Part shown: piece after piece, positions 28,186 to 38,510 of the stretch
Layout of the letters: every line of letters starts with the position of its first letter
How positions within the stretch are numbered: position 1 is the first letter of the stretch
Notes under the pieces: model-generated
What the model was told of the DNA's origin: nothing
The model's database searches: none
The model's input: only the letters and a program-made list of their open reading frames with translations
Assembly: GCF_024582815.1 (NCBI RefSeq)
Contig: NZ_CP102099.1
Location: 3,286,001 to 3,350,000, forward strand
From: Acinetobacter colistiniresistens
GTDB taxonomy: Bacteria; Pseudomonadota; Gammaproteobacteria; Pseudomonadales; Moraxellaceae
Direction of reading: 5' to 3'
Length of the DNA: 64,000 bases
Position numbers and translations under genes: made by a program

Positions 28186-28748
28186 TGGTGGATTTTATCC
28201 ATAACAATAAGGCGTTATATGGTGTTGAAGCGATTTGTAGAATTTTACCGATTGCAGCTTCGACCTATTATCGGGCTTTAGATTTCGTTGATAACCCAGA
28301 ACATCGAGCGAAACGTGCTCTGCATGATTTACATCATGCAGAGCAAATCAAACGTATTTGGAAAGAAAGTTCAGGTCGATATGGTGTACGTAAAGTTTGG
28401 CAAAAATTGAAACGTGAGGGTTATGTTATTGCACGTTGTACAGTTGCTCGATTGATGCAAAAGCTAGGTATACAAGGTGTTTGGCGTGGTAAGAATAAAC
28501 AAACCACCCGTAGCCGAGATGATCAAAAACGAGCAGATGATTTAGTGAAACGGAATTTTAGTGCTGATCGACCTGACCAATTATGGGTCAGTGACTTTAC
28601 GTATATTCAAACACATTCAGGCTGGGTCTATACCGCCTTTATTATTGATGTGTTCTCACGAGCAATTGAACCGTACCGGGTTTGTCGGAGACTCAATATT
28701 CTGAGAGACTATTCCGATGAAAAAACCAAACTATACCCCCGAAATTAG
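28185..28748 (+). pseudogene. IS3-family transposase OrfB, 5' part (copy 1)
   Basis: The first 161 codons match OrfB of copy 2, ending in IDVFSRAI, and then run into the nested copy (EPYRVCRR is read-through of its end). The rest of the gene, with the last catalytic residue, lies at 29976-30399. The D of SDFTYI is in this part, but the protein lacks the second D and the E of the DDE triad, so it is not a functional transposase. Confidence 0.9.
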
Positions 28749-29034
28749 AGAAAGAGCGGTTCAATTACTAATTGAATCTGAAAAAGATTATCCATCGAAT
28801 TGGGCAGCAGTTTCCGCAATTGCTCCTAAAATTGGCTGTACTCCTGAAACACTTCGTGTTTGGTATCAAAAATACTTAGATCAACAAAATCCCGCCAAAG
28901 TACAACAGGTATCTGACCAAGAAAAAATGAAGCAAATGGAACGTGAAATTAAAGAATTAAAACGTGCCAATGAAATTCTACGTAAAGCAGCCGCTTTTTT
29001 CGCCCAGGCGGAGCTCGACCGCCCACACAAATAA
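28717..29034 (+). CDS. IS3-family transposase OrfA (copy 2)
   Basis: Identical in sequence to the copy 1 OrfA (105 residues, helix-turn-helix plus Leu-rich C-terminus). The start ATGAAAAAACC is 50 bp from the left IS end. It overlaps orfB by one base and feeds the frameshift that makes the transposase. Confidence 0.93.
   Translation: MKKPNYTPEIRERAVQLLIESEKDYPSNWAAVSAIAPKIGCTPETLRVWYQKYLDQQNPAKVQQVSDQEKMKQMEREIKELKRANEILRKAAAFFAQAELDRPHK
28995..29001 (+). promoter_or_regulatory. -1 frameshift heptamer T_TTT_TTC (copy 2)
   Basis: Same slippery heptamer and downstream GGCGG/CCGCC stem as in copy 1, 849 bp further on. Confidence 0.85.
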
Positions 29035-29936
29035 TGGTGGATTTTATCCATAACAATAAGGCGTTATATGGTGTTGAAGCGATTTGTAGAATTTTACCGA
29101 TTGCAGCTTCGACCTATTATCGGGCTTTAGATTTCGTTGATAACCCAGAACATCGAGCGAAACGTGCTCTGCATGATTTACATCATGCAGAGCAAATCAA
29201 ACGTATTTGGAAAGAAAGTTCAGGTCGATATGGTGTACGTAAAGTTTGGCAAAAATTGAAACGTGAGGGTTATGTTATTGCACGTTGTACAGTTGCTCGA
29301 TTGATGCAAAAGCTAGGTATACAAGGTGTTTGGCGTGGTAAGAATAAACAAACCACCCGTAGCCGAGATGATCAAAAACGAGCAGATGATTTAGTGAAAC
29401 GGAATTTTAGTGCTGATCGACCTGACCAATTATGGGTCAGTGACTTTACGTATATTCAAACACATTCAGGCTGGGTCTATACCGCCTTTATTATTGATGT
29501 GTTCTCACGAGCAATTGTTGGATGGAAAGTATCTACACGGATGAATACAGATATGGTGCTCGATGCATTGGAGCAAGCATTGCACGATCGAGGCATGCCA
29601 AAGAATGTGATTCATCATTCCGATAGAGGTGTTCAATATCTTTCTATTCGCTATACCAATCGTTTAGATGCTGCAAATTTACGAGCATCAGTCGGTACGA
29701 CAGGTGATTCATACGATAATGCTCTGGCTGAAACGGTGAATGGCTTATACAAAACAGAGGTGATTGAATATTTAAAAGCAGATTGGCAAGGTTTAGCAGA
29801 TGTACAACTTGCGACACTAAACTGGGTAGATTGGTTCAATAAAAAGCGTGTACACAGTGCACTGGGTTATGTATCGCCTTTTGAGTTTGAAGCAATGTAC
29901 TATGATAAGATTAACCCGTTAGGTCAGGTGGCCTAA
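29034..29936 (+). CDS. IS3-family transposase OrfB (copy 2, intact)
   Basis: A 300-residue integrase-fold (DDE) transposase: the first D in QLWVSDFTYIQTHSG, the second in VIHHSDRGVQYLS, and E in YDNALAETVNGLYKTEVI, at the usual spacings. It includes an HTH-21-like N-terminal region and ends FEAMYYDKINPLGQVA. The ATG at 29034 overlaps the orfA stop; the functional enzyme is more likely the OrfAB fusion. Only copy 2 has the complete gene. Confidence 0.94.
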   Translation: MVDFIHNNKALYGVEAICRILPIAASTYYRALDFVDNPEHRAKRALHDLHHAEQIKRIWKESSGRYGVRKVWQKLKREGYVIARCTVARLMQKLGIQGVWRGKNKQTTRSRDDQKRADDLVKRNFSADRPDQLWVSDFTYIQTHSGWVYTAFIIDVFSRAIVGWKVSTRMNTDMVLDALEQALHDRGMPKNVIHHSDRGVQYLSIRYTNRLDAANLRASVGTTGDSYDNALAETVNGLYKTEVIEYLKADWQGLADVQLATLNWVDWFNKKRVHSALGYVSPFEFEAMYYDKINPLGQVA

Positions 29937-29975
29937 CTTAAATAAAAAAGTCTCCGACAAACCCGGTACGGTTCA

Positions 29976-30399
29976 AATTGTTGGATGGAAAGTATCTACA
30001 CGGATGAATACAGATATGGTGCTCGATGCATTGGAGCAAGCATTGCACGATCGAGGCATGCCAAAGAATGTGATTCATCATTCCGATAGAGGTGTTCAAT
30101 ATCTTTCTATTCGCTATACCAATCGTTTAGATGCTGCAAATTTACGAGCATCAGTCGGTACGACAGGTGATTCATACGATAATGCTCTGGCTGAAACGGT
30201 GAATGGCTTATACAAAACAGAGGTGATTGAATATTTAAAAGCAGATTGGCAAGGTTTAGCAGATGTACAACTTGCGACACTAAACTGGGTAGATTGGTTC
30301 AATAAAAAGCGTGTACACAGTGCACTGGGTTATGTATCGCCTTTTGAGTTTGAAGCAATGTACTATGATAAGATTAACCCGTTAGGTCAGGTGGCCTAA
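29976..30399 (+). pseudogene. IS3-family transposase OrfB, 3' part (copy 1)
   Basis: Continues codon for codon from the interrupted copy 1 orfB, through VGWKVSTRMNTDM and the DDE motifs, to GQVA. An in-frame ATG at 30004 exists (131 residues), but the fragment lacks the N-terminal DNA-binding part and has no start signal. Confidence 0.9.
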
Positions 30400-30438
30400 C
30401 TTAAATAAAAAAGTCTCCGACAAACCCGGTACGGTTCA

Positions 30439-30573
30439 ATTTCTTTCGAGAAAAATATAATTGTTGCACCTTATGATGGTGGTATTGATTTTATTATCTT
30501 TGATGAAGTGAAAAGAAATGATTTAAGAAATAAATATCAAGATTGGCTTTCACCCAGAGCAGATGGATTATGA
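30439..30573 (+). pseudogene. DUF3885 protein, 3' part
   Basis: After the ATT duplication, the frame reads SFEKNIIVAPYDGGIDFIIF and ends DWLSPRADGL before TGA at 30571-30573. This is exactly in frame with the 5' part at 27356. The stop is immediately beside the minus-strand stop of the Nudix remnant. Confidence 0.85.
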
Positions 30574-30960
30574 CGACGTTAATAAATTTCTTAAAAAGCT
30601 TAAAGCTTCTCTAAAAGTTTCATGCCAATGAGCATCTGGTTGTTGATCTAAAGAATACCAAAAGAAGCTAAAGTCTAAAACACCGTCATCCTGACAATGA
30701 TGGCGCCACCTACAGCCAATTCACACCTCACCTCGTATAAATAGAAATACCAGTTTTGCTGATTAATACTCAGTATGAGATCACCTATAAACTAGGGATT
30801 AGGCTGAGCAATCAACCCTGTTTCTTCAAACAATTCATCAATCATAACCTGTTCATATTGCTCATCATATTTAATAGTGCCTTTAACTAATTGAGTCTCA
30901 GCCACCAGTGGATGATGGAAAGCCAATATTTCTCTACCTTGATTTGAATGTCTTCAAATT
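30568..30960 (-). pseudogene. Nudix hydrolase remnant
   Basis: Fragments of one protein are readable in two frames on the minus strand. HSNQGREILAFHHPLVAE, LVKGTIKYDEQYEQVM and DELFEETGLIAQ resemble the Nudix box (G-x5-E-x7-RE-x2-EE-x-G-U, with Asp-Glu for Arg-Glu). An in-frame TAG follows at 30792-30794, then NQQNWYFYLYEVR in the same frame. After one frameshift come HHCQDDGVLDFSFFWYSLDQ, AHWHETFREALSF and a stop. The start region is also broken. So it is a decayed gene, not a coding one. Confidence 0.8.
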
Positions 30961-31239
30961 ACAGGGACAACTTTTTCATCGTTTTAAAAATGTAAAAAAA
31001 CATGCATGAATTAAAAAGTCATCATCTTCAACATATTAATCTTTAATAACAAACATCATAGGACAACTTTAACCTTTCAGCATGCACTCTGCTTTTAACA
31101 ACACTAAAAAGCGATATAAAAAGATCATTCAAGGGCAATGATGGTTTAGCAACCATGATAGGGCTCCCCAAAAATTTTAAATAATCATAAATCTAATTTT
31201 AAAACTAGCAATCCAAGTTCACAAGATAAGAGTATTTCT

Positions 31240-31806
31240 ATGCAGCCAAAACTCATGATGACTTTACTATTTACAATCGGTGTGTTGGCCGAATCTAATA
31301 TTGTTTATGCAAATGAAACTTCTGAACATGTATCCCAGAAAAATAGTACATTCAGCCTGGAACAGCATCATGTGATCGCACGAAGCATGAAGCAAATCTA
31401 TCAAGATGAGAATGGTACATGGTTCCTCTCTAAACATAAGGGCAGAAAAGGTGGCTGTGCCGTCACTTATAGCTCCGATTTAAATCAACTCACCCTATTG
31501 GGTCCTTCAGAGAAAAGTACAGGAGCATTTGCCTTTATCGGTCCGCTTATACCAACACCTCAACACAATAAACGACTCAATATCATCATGCGCACTGATA
31601 AATCTGAAACGCCAACTGCTGCAACACTGGTATCAAGCCAGAAAAAAGGTGTATTGCTCGTTCCAGTTATTATGGAACAAACAGCAGCTCATATGGATGA
31701 TGCTGGAATAATGGAAATTTTATTAGATGGAAAAACAGTCTATTCTTCCTCAATTAGTGGTGGCTTTAAAGCACGAGATGCGTTGGTCAGTTGTATTAAA
31801 AGCTAA
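31240..31806 (+). CDS. exported protein of unknown function
   Basis: A 188-residue protein with a signal peptide (MQPKLMMTLLFTIGVLAES, then NIVYAN). The mature part has two Cys residues (GGCAVTY and the near C-terminal VSCIKS), compatible with a disulfide. I cannot assign a family. It lies between IS-related pseudogenes and an efflux gene, where accessory DNA is expected. A 279-bp AT-rich stretch upstream shows no other gene. Confidence 0.6.
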   Translation: MQPKLMMTLLFTIGVLAESNIVYANETSEHVSQKNSTFSLEQHHVIARSMKQIYQDENGTWFLSKHKGRKGGCAVTYSSDLNQLTLLGPSEKSTGAFAFIGPLIPTPQHNKRLNIIMRTDKSETPTAATLVSSQKKGVLLVPVIMEQTAAHMDDAGIMEILLDGKTVYSSSISGGFKARDALVSCIKS

Positions 31807-31829
31807 GTCAATTACTCTATCTAAATTAT

Positions 31830-33077
31830 TCAATCTGACGTATTTCCAAGAATTTTTAAATGTCTTTTCTCATACTGGGTCATCAAGAAAGCTAAGCCAC
31901 ATAAGATCACGAAGCCACTGGTCATTGGAATTAAAGTGCCATTATACAACTGGCCTATAATCGAGGCCAAAATGAGAGATAAAACTGAAGACGATGCCCC
32001 AATAATTGCAGAAGCCATGCCCGCAACATGTCCCATCGGCTCCATGGCAATCGCATTGAGATTACCAAACAAAGTTCCAAATAATAAAAATAGGATGCAG
32101 GCATAGAGCATAAACATCCAGAAGGAAATAGATACACCTGCAAGCTGGATCACAAGAAACAGCAAGGAAATGAGGCTAAGACCTAGAAAGCCATAAATAC
32201 AGATAGGCCGCATCCCAAATTTCAGAACAATTCTAGAGTTGGTAAAAGATGCAATCCCCATCACACCTGCCAATAATGCAAAGTAGGCACTAAACTCCTG
32301 TCCTGTTTTGCCAAATTGCTGCATAAAAATTTGCTGTGAAGTGCCGAGATAGCCAATAAACCCACCAAAGCAAAAGCCTGCACATAACAAATAACTCATG
32401 GTGGTTTTATTACTTACCACTTCTTTAAAGCCATCCTTAAATGCTTGTGCCCGCATCGGCAAACGATTTTCAGGAATTAGCGTTTCTTCCAGTCGTAAAG
32501 CGACCCATGCTCCAACGACTGTGGCATAGATCATATACAGCACAAAAATATCACGCCAGCCAAAGAAATGGATGATCAGCTGTCCCAAGCTCGGCGCAAC
32601 TGCAGGTGCCACCATAAATACCATCATGATCAGCGACATAATACGTGCCATTTGAGCACCACTGTATTTATCCCGAACAATCGAAATCGAAGCCACATAA
32701 GGCCCAGAAACACCAATACCTTGAATAAAGCGACCAACTAAAAACCATTCAAAACTTTGAGTGGAATAGCACAATAAACTGCCCAAAAAGTAGATCAGGA
32801 TGCCTGTAAATAAAATCCGTTTCCGCCCAATCGCATCGGACAATGGCCCTGCAATAAGTTGCCCAATGGTCATTCCTGAGAAAATACTAATAATGACCCA
32901 TTGCGCCTGATTATTATTTTGTAGACTAAAAACTTTTCCAATTTCACCCAGTGCAGGTAAAACTGCATCAATCGAAAAAGAGACAATGGACATCAGCAAT
33001 GCCATCAGTAATGCAAACTCGCGGAAATGGATTTTTGATTTCATTGTGCTTCCCATTACTGGCCATTTTAGCTGCAT
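31830..33077 (-). CDS. Bcr/CflA-type MFS drug efflux transporter
   Basis: A 12-helix major facilitator protein of 415 residues (or 404 from the internal Met at MKSKIHFREFALLMALL). The opening FSIDAVLPALGEIGKVF, the motif-A loop GPLSDAIGRKRILFTGILIY and the ERG-like QGIGVSGPYVASISIVRDKY place it in the Bcr/CflA drug:H+ antiporter family. Substrate unknown. It is monocistronic, opposite to the exported protein gene. Confidence 0.88.
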   Translation of the reverse strand: MQLKWPVMGSTMKSKIHFREFALLMALLMSIVSFSIDAVLPALGEIGKVFSLQNNNQAQWVIISIFSGMTIGQLIAGPLSDAIGRKRILFTGILIYFLGSLLCYSTQSFEWFLVGRFIQGIGVSGPYVASISIVRDKYSGAQMARIMSLIMMVFMVAPAVAPSLGQLIIHFFGWRDIFVLYMIYATVVGAWVALRLEETLIPENRLPMRAQAFKDGFKEVVSNKTTMSYLLCAGFCFGGFIGYLGTSQQIFMQQFGKTGQEFSAYFALLAGVMGIASFTNSRIVLKFGMRPICIYGFLGLSLISLLFLVIQLAGVSISFWMFMLYACILFLLFGTLFGNLNAIAMEPMGHVAGMASAIIGASSSVLSLILASIIGQLYNGTLIPMTSGFVILCGLAFLMTQYEKRHLKILGNTSD

Positions 33078-33239
33078 GAACTAAGTTACTTAGGTCAATA
33101 CACATCATTTTTGCTTGATTCTAGCAATAAAACGATATCAAAAATCGAGGTAAAATTTCACTCATCCTAATATGATTTTTACCATTATCGTTCCGAGAAA
33201 CAATTTATCTTGCAAACATTTAACCTAGATGAATGATAC

Positions 33240-33595
33240 CTATAAGTTTTTTAAATATGTAGTTATCACAGCATTGCATATAAATAGGATTAAACTGATA
33301 TAAAAATAGTTTAGGTTTAAAAAGTTATTTCTTTGCCTTTTATAGACATAGACTGGGAATAAGATAAACCACTCCCATGCAGGACAAAAGGCGTGTTTTT
33401 CCTTCAAAAATTTTCGATCTTTTATAAAAATAATAATTTGTAAGATGACGCAAGCTAGATAAAAAATATAAATCACCTGAAAGCTGAATCCTGCCTTTGC
33501 CAATAGCAGACTTCCAAGAAAATTGATCAGTGGTAAAAAATTAGTAGCTTAAAACTTAAGCTATTTAGTTTTTCTAATTCTTGAAGGTTATTCAT
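33240..33595 (-). pseudogene. membrane protein with a single-base frameshift
   Basis: The frame starting at ATG 33595 (MNNLQELEKLNSLSFKLLIF) ends at a stop after YH, while the next frame (FLPLINFLGSLLLAKAGFSF onward, to TTYLKNL) is open from there to 33240. The break lies at a run of six T; seven T would restore one continuous 118-residue protein with about three membrane segments. The open second part alone is 87 residues from a TTG. Either a recent mutation or a sequencing error. Family not recognised. Confidence 0.65.
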
Positions 33596-33664
33596 TTTTT
33601 CTGAGTGTCCGGCTCTCTTTTCTTTTAATATTCCATGATTTTATTCATGCATCCATGATAAAGA

Positions 33665-33690
33665 AAATGCCACTCAAGAGTGGCATTTTC
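33665..33690 (-). terminator. purL terminator
   Basis: AAAATGCCACTC-AA-GAGTGGCATTTT hairpin 18 bp beyond the purL stop. Confidence 0.85.
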
Positions 33691-33707
33691 AAGCATTTAT
33701 ATTTTAA

Positions 33708-36700
33708 TTAACCAATAAATTTACGTGCATTGCGGAACATACGTAGCCAAGCACCATCTTCTGCCCAATCTTCAGGCTTCCAAGAGTGCTGTAAAGCACG
33801 GAAGTTACGCTCAGGATGCGGCATCATCACGGTTGCACGACCATCTTTAGAAGTTAAACCTGTAATCGCTTCAGGTGAACCGTTCGGGTTCAATGGATAG
33901 TGTTGCGTTGGTTGACCCAAGCTATCCACATAACGCAAGATCACTTGGTTCTCAGCATTTAAAGCAGCAATTTGCTGTTCAGTTGCAACCAGACGACCTT
34001 CACCATGTGCAACTGCGATTGGTAAAATCGAACCTTGCATATCTTCAAGCAATACAGAAACTGATTTTTCTACGCGAACATTGACTGCACGCGCTTCGAA
34101 TACTTCTGATGTATTGCGGTGGAAACGGCCCCAATGCTCAGCACCTGGAATTAGTGGTGCAAGTTGCGACATCATTTGACAGCCATTACATACGCCTAAG
34201 CTAAAAGTGCTCTCACGATGGAAGAACTGCTCAAACTGGTCACGCAATTTTGCATTGAACAATACTGATTTCGCCCAGCCACCGCCAGCGCCCATCACGT
34301 CACCGTATGAGAAACCGCCACATGCCACTAAACCTTCAAAGTCGCTCAAGCTCACGCGACCTGCAAGTAGGTCACTCATGTGTACGTCGATGGTATTAAA
34401 GCCGACTTTATCAAATGCAGCCGCCATTTCAACATGACCGTTGACACCCTGTTCACGCAAGATGGCCATATTTGGACGACGGGTATTGATAAACGGCGCT
34501 TCAACGGGTTCATTCAAGTCATAGGTTGCTTGTGCAATTAAACCTTTATGATTTTTGTCTGCAATTAAAGCAAACTCTTGATCAGCAGTTTCAACATTAT
34601 CACGTAAGCGCTGGATCTGATGTGATACCTCAGCCCATGCTTGTTGTAATTCAGCACGCTCTAAAGTTAAACCATTGACAGCCAATTGATCAGTGGTATT
34701 GACACGACCTACAACCGCAATTGCATCTTTCAGACTTGACGCTGCAACTTCAACTTCTAACTGTGCCCAATCAGCCGCTGTGATTTGCAGCACAGCACCA
34801 ATTTCTTCAGCAAATAAGCTTTCAGTGGTTTGATTTTCTAATGCCACACCTAAACGAGATGCGAACATCATTTCCGCGACAGTTGCCAATAGACCGCCAT
34901 CGCCGATGTCATGGTAAGCCTTGATCACACCACGATTGTTCCAGTCTTGAATCAAGGCAAAGAATGCTTTGAAGTCATCAAAACTATCGACATCAGGGGT
35001 TACTGAACCAATGGCTTTATACACCTGCGCAAGGATCGAGCCGCCTAAACGGAACTGCCCTTTAGATAAATCAATACGAACCAATACTGAATCGGCTAAG
35101 TTTTTCAATTCAGGCGTTAATGTTTTACGCACATCTAACACTGGCGCAAATGCAGTAATGACACCTGACATCGGTGAAGTCACCGCTTTGTCTTCACCAT
35201 CATTCCATGTGGTACGCATTGAAAGTGAATCTTTACCAACTGGAATTGCAATGCCTAATGCAGGGCACATTTCCATACCAATCGCTTTCACGCCTTCAAA
35301 CAAGGCTTGGTCTTCACCTTTTTGACCCGCCGCAGCCATCCAGTTTGCAGAAAGTTTGATATCGCTGATTTGTTCGATGTTGGCACAAGCAATGTTGGTA
35401 ATCGCTTCAGCAACCGCTAAACGAGCCGATGCAGCAGGATTTAACAAGGCCACTGGTGGACGTTCGCCCATGGCCATTGCTTCGCCTGTGAAACCTTGCA
35501 AGCTGGTCGTCGTCACTGCTGCATCCGCAACAGGTACTTGCCAACGACCCACCATCTGATCACGAGCAACCATACCGGTAATCGAACGGTCACCAATAGT
35601 GATCAAGAATGATTTAGATGCAACCGTTGGATTTTTCAAAACGCGGAAAATCGCATCTTTCAAATCAACTTTTGCAGCATCAAAGTCATTACCTATGCGC
35701 TCAATCGTTTCATAAGCACGTTGCATCCGTGGCGTGCCACCCAACATCACTTGCATTGGGATATCAACCGCATTGTTTTCAAACAATGGGTCTTCAACGG
35801 TTAAGTGACGCGCTTCAGTCGCTTCACCCAGTACCGCAAACGGACAACGCTCACGTGCACAAATTTCTTCAAATTGTTCTAAAGATTCTGGACGAATCGC
35901 AAGGACATAACGCTCTTGTGCTTCGTTTGACCAGATTTCCATTGGGCTCATACCCGGCTCTAAAGATGGAATCTTACGAAGATTCAATACTGCACCTAAC
36001 TCATGATCATTCACAAGCTCAGGCATAGCATTGGATAAACCACCCGCACCGACATCATGTACAGACACGATTGGGTTAAAGTCTTCTAAACGCCAGCAGG
36101 TATCGATGACTTCTTGGCAACGGCGTTCCATTTCTGGGTTTTCACGTTGTACCGAAGCAAAGTCCAAGCTCTCGCCCATGGTACCGCTGTCTACAGAAGA
36201 TGCTGCACCACCGCCAAGACCGATCAACATTGCAGGGCCACCCAATACAATGAGCAAGTCACCCGGTTGAATCGCATCTTTTTCAACATGGTCAGGACGA
36301 ATGTTGCCGTAACCACCAGCAATCATGATTGGCTTGTGGAAGCCTTTCACTTCGCCATTGACATTCTGTTCGAAGGTACGGAAGTAACCATTCAATGCAG
36401 GACGGCCGAATTCGTTATTAAACGCCGCACCACCCAATGGACCTTCAATCATGATTTGTAATGGCGATGCCATACGTGAAGGTTTACCGTAGTTTTCTTC
36501 CCAAGGTTGTTCAAAACCAGGAATATTGAGGTTTGAAACCGTAAAGCCAGTTAAACCTGCTTTAGGTTTACCACCACGACCTGTAGCACCTTCGTCACGG
36601 ATTTCACCGCCCGAACCTGTCGCAGCGCCCGCAAATGGAGCAATTGCAGTTGGATGGTTGTGTGTTTCAACCTTCATTAGGATATGAGCGGCTTGGCTCT

Positions 36701-37538
36701 TATATTTATAAACGAAGTGACCATTTTCATCCGCTTTCGGATAAAAGCGCATAGTGTCATAACCCACGATCACAGACGCGTTATCTTTATATGCTGACAA
36801 CACATCCGTTGGAGATTCTTTATAAGTATTTTTAATCATCTGGAACAAAGATAATGGTTGTTTTTCACCATCAATTGTCCATTCAGAACCAAAGATTTTA
36901 TGACGACAATGTTCAGAGTTTGCCTGAGCAAACATCATCAATTCAATATCATTTGGATTACGGCCGAGCTTGGTAAATGCTTCAGTTAAATAATCAATTT
37001 CTTGCTCAGATAAAGCAAAGCCAAACTCATTGTTGGCTTTAACTAACGCTTCTTTTCCTTGACCCAAGATATCAATTGAGTTCAATGGCTTCGGTGCGGT
37101 TTCTGAGAATAAAGCTTTTGCATCATCAATATGAGCAAAAACACTCTCTGTCATACGGTCATGTAAAGCCAATTTCACTTCATTCGAAATCTCTTTTACA
37201 CCTTTCAGTGTAAACAGTAGACCACGTTCTAAACGGTGAATTGGGGTATTACAGTTTTGGAAAATATCGGTTGCTTTAGATGACCACGGCGAAATGGTGC
37301 CAATACGTGGTGTCACTAAAATCTGGATTTCATCACTTGCAGCTTGGCGAAGTTCGAAAGATTGACCATCGTTTAAAAGTTGTAATGCCGATTGATGTTG
37401 CTGCTCGCTGAGCGCTTGATCAAACAAATAAACCCACTGGCTGTCAAAAGATTGAACAGAACTCATTGACGTTAAACGGTTTAAGAGTTGAGCTTTCTTA
37501 AAAGAAGAATGTGCTGATGCACCGGCCACGATAAACAT
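33708..37538 (-). CDS. purL: phosphoribosylformylglycinamidine synthase
   Basis: Fourth step of purine synthesis: converts FGAR to FGAM with glutamine and ATP. This is the long single-chain form (1276 residues) with a C-terminal glutamine amidotransferase: [18 protein letters not shown] carries the nucleophilic Cys and [16 protein letters not shown] the His/Glu. The synthase part has [20 protein letters not shown] and [11 protein letters not shown]. Terminator downstream; large AT-rich gap upstream. PurM and PurN are encoded 21 kb away in this window. Confidence 0.97.
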   Translation of the reverse strand: MFIVAGASAHSSFKKAQLLNRLTSMSSVQSFDSQWVYLFDQALSEQQHQSALQLLNDGQSFELRQAASDEIQILVTPRIGTISPWSSKATDIFQNCNTPIHRLERGLLFTLKGVKEISNEVKLALHDRMTESVFAHIDDAKALFSETAPKPLNSIDILGQGKEALVKANNEFGFALSEQEIDYLTEAFTKLGRNPNDIELMMFAQANSEHCRHKIFGSEWTIDGEKQPLSLFQMIKNTYKESPTDVLSAYKDNASVIVGYDTMRFYPKADENGHFVYKYKSQAAHILMKVETHNHPTAIAPFAGAATGSGGEIRDEGATGRGGKPKAGLTGFTVSNLNIPGFEQPWEENYGKPSRMASPLQIMIEGPLGGAAFNNEFGRPALNGYFRTFEQNVNGEVKGFHKPIMIAGGYGNIRPDHVEKDAIQPGDLLIVLGGPAMLIGLGGGAASSVDSGTMGESLDFASVQRENPEMERRCQEVIDTCWRLEDFNPIVSVHDVGAGGLSNAMPELVNDHELGAVLNLRKIPSLEPGMSPMEIWSNEAQERYVLAIRPESLEQFEEICARERCPFAVLGEATEARHLTVEDPLFENNAVDIPMQVMLGGTPRMQRAYETIERIGNDFDAAKVDLKDAIFRVLKNPTVASKSFLITIGDRSITGMVARDQMVGRWQVPVADAAVTTTSLQGFTGEAMAMGERPPVALLNPAASARLAVAEAITNIACANIEQISDIKLSANWMAAAGQKGEDQALFEGVKAIGMEMCPALGIAIPVGKDSLSMRTTWNDGEDKAVTSPMSGVITAFAPVLDVRKTLTPELKNLADSVLVRIDLSKGQFRLGGSILAQVYKAIGSVTPDVDSFDDFKAFFALIQDWNNRGVIKAYHDIGDGGLLATVAEMMFASRLGVALENQTTESLFAEEIGAVLQITAADWAQLEVEVAASSLKDAIAVVGRVNTTDQLAVNGLTLERAELQQAWAEVSHQIQRLRDNVETADQEFALIADKNHKGLIAQATYDLNEPVEAPFINTRRPNMAILREQGVNGHVEMAAAFDKVGFNTIDVHMSDLLAGRVSLSDFEGLVACGGFSYGDVMGAGGGWAKSVLFNAKLRDQFEQFFHRESTFSLGVCNGCQMMSQLAPLIPGAEHWGRFHRNTSEVFEARAVNVRVEKSVSVLLEDMQGSILPIAVAHGEGRLVATEQQIAALNAENQVILRYVDSLGQPTQHYPLNPNGSPEAITGLTSKDGRATVMMPHPERNFRALQHSWKPEDWAEDGAWLRMFRNARKFIG

Positions 37539-37788
37539 GTTGAGTTTGGCTCCACGGGCAGGTCTAACGATCCCACCGCCATGTGACTTATGAGAGAGCG
37601 CATATTCTACTGTGAAAGGCGCATTTCAGCTAGCCATATCCATCTTAAAAATCAGAGTTTTCTGCTTCAAATCGCTTAATTTATTGTAGCTTTCCCAATT
37701 TTACTTTATTCGTAACAATTCATTTAAATTAATCTAACTAAGCTATATGTTTAAGTTTGGTTGCTTTTCCCTATATTTTTTGACTTTA

Positions 37789-38364
37789 TTATTTCTTTTC
37801 AGTTACCCAAATCGTGATATAACCTTTTACAACCGGCTGCCCATCATTTCGTTTGGCGATGACTTCTACCTGCATATCCCCCACCTTCCAATCCTCGTTA
37901 ATCTTTGCGCTCAGTTGAATATCAGAATTCGCCTTAGAGACATAATCAACATGCATCCCTTTGGGTAACCATCGAAGATGTGCTGGAATTGACGCCTCTA
38001 CAGCAACGCCCATCACAAACTCTAAACCATTGCAGATTGCAATCACATGTACTGTTCCGATGTGATTTTCAACAGCTCTACGTTTAGACATAACTGCTTG
38101 GCAAAAATCGATCTCTAGCTTTGTAATGACCGGGTTAACTGTACGGAAATAAGGAGCAACTCGACTAATGACATTTGAAAGTACCGTTAAACCACCCGGT
38201 ATTTTTTGTAATATCTGATAGGCAAGCAATACTGTATTTGATTGGAGCTGAGTGTACTTTTTTATCTTGCCATTTAAATCATGGATTGAATTTTTCATTT
38301 TAGCTACAGCATGTTCAAATAGCCCACAAAATAACATGTGTATATTAATAGCTATATCGCCCAC
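37789..38364 (-). CDS. DUF4442 hotdog-fold protein
   Basis: The protein has features of the DUF4442/PaaI-like hotdog group: PYFRTVNPVITKLEIDFCQAVM, NHIGTVHVIAICNGLEFVMG and GMHVDYVSKANSDIQ. Possibly a thioesterase-like protein, substrate unknown. Several Met codons are in frame (residues 1, 10 and 23); the third, MKNSIHDLNGKI, gives 169 residues and better fits family length, so the true start may be at 38298. It lies alone between purL and dgt. Confidence 0.75.
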   Translation of the reverse strand: MGDIAINIHMLFCGLFEHAVAKMKNSIHDLNGKIKKYTQLQSNTVLLAYQILQKIPGGLTVLSNVISRVAPYFRTVNPVITKLEIDFCQAVMSKRRAVENHIGTVHVIAICNGLEFVMGVAVEASIPAHLRWLPKGMHVDYVSKANSDIQLSAKINEDWKVGDMQVEVIAKRNDGQPVVKGYITIWVTEKK

Positions 38365-38510
38365 TAAGCTCTTATAACTGTCAAAAAAGACAGATCAGTG
38401 CTTTTACAATTAAGCAGCCAAATTAATTAAGACAACTTATGTCGCCCTACTCTAGTGCTTTAATCTTTTTTTTGGCATGATAAAACTGAATTCATAGTGA
38501 ATAATGATAA

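Larger units (their letters stand above)
28667..29975 (+). mobile_element. IS3-family (IS51-like) element, copy 2, complete
   Basis: Complete 1309-bp copy inserted within orfB of copy 1 in the same orientation. Its ends are the same TGAACCGTACC repeats and the target duplication is AAT (28664-28666 and 29976-29978). Every base compared by eye is identical to copy 1. It holds intact orfA and orfB with the frameshift signal, so it is the probable active source of transposase. Confidence 0.93.
27818..30438 (+). mobile_element. IS3-family (IS51-like) element, copy 1, carrying a nested copy
   Basis: Element of 1309 bp once the nested copy is removed. Its ends are perfect inverted repeats beginning TGAACCGTACCGGGTTTGTC, and the outer target duplication is ATT (27815-27817 and 30439-30441), 3 bp as expected for IS3 elements. 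It carries orfA (27868-28185) and an orfB split by copy 2 at 28664-28666. The transposase protein and the termini resemble the IS51 subgroup; I do not give an IS name because I cannot search. Confidence 0.92.

Noticed and set aside
27818..30438. A composite transposon carrying a passenger gene between two IS copies.
   Set aside because: The copies are nested, not flanking; nothing but IS sequence lies between the ends.
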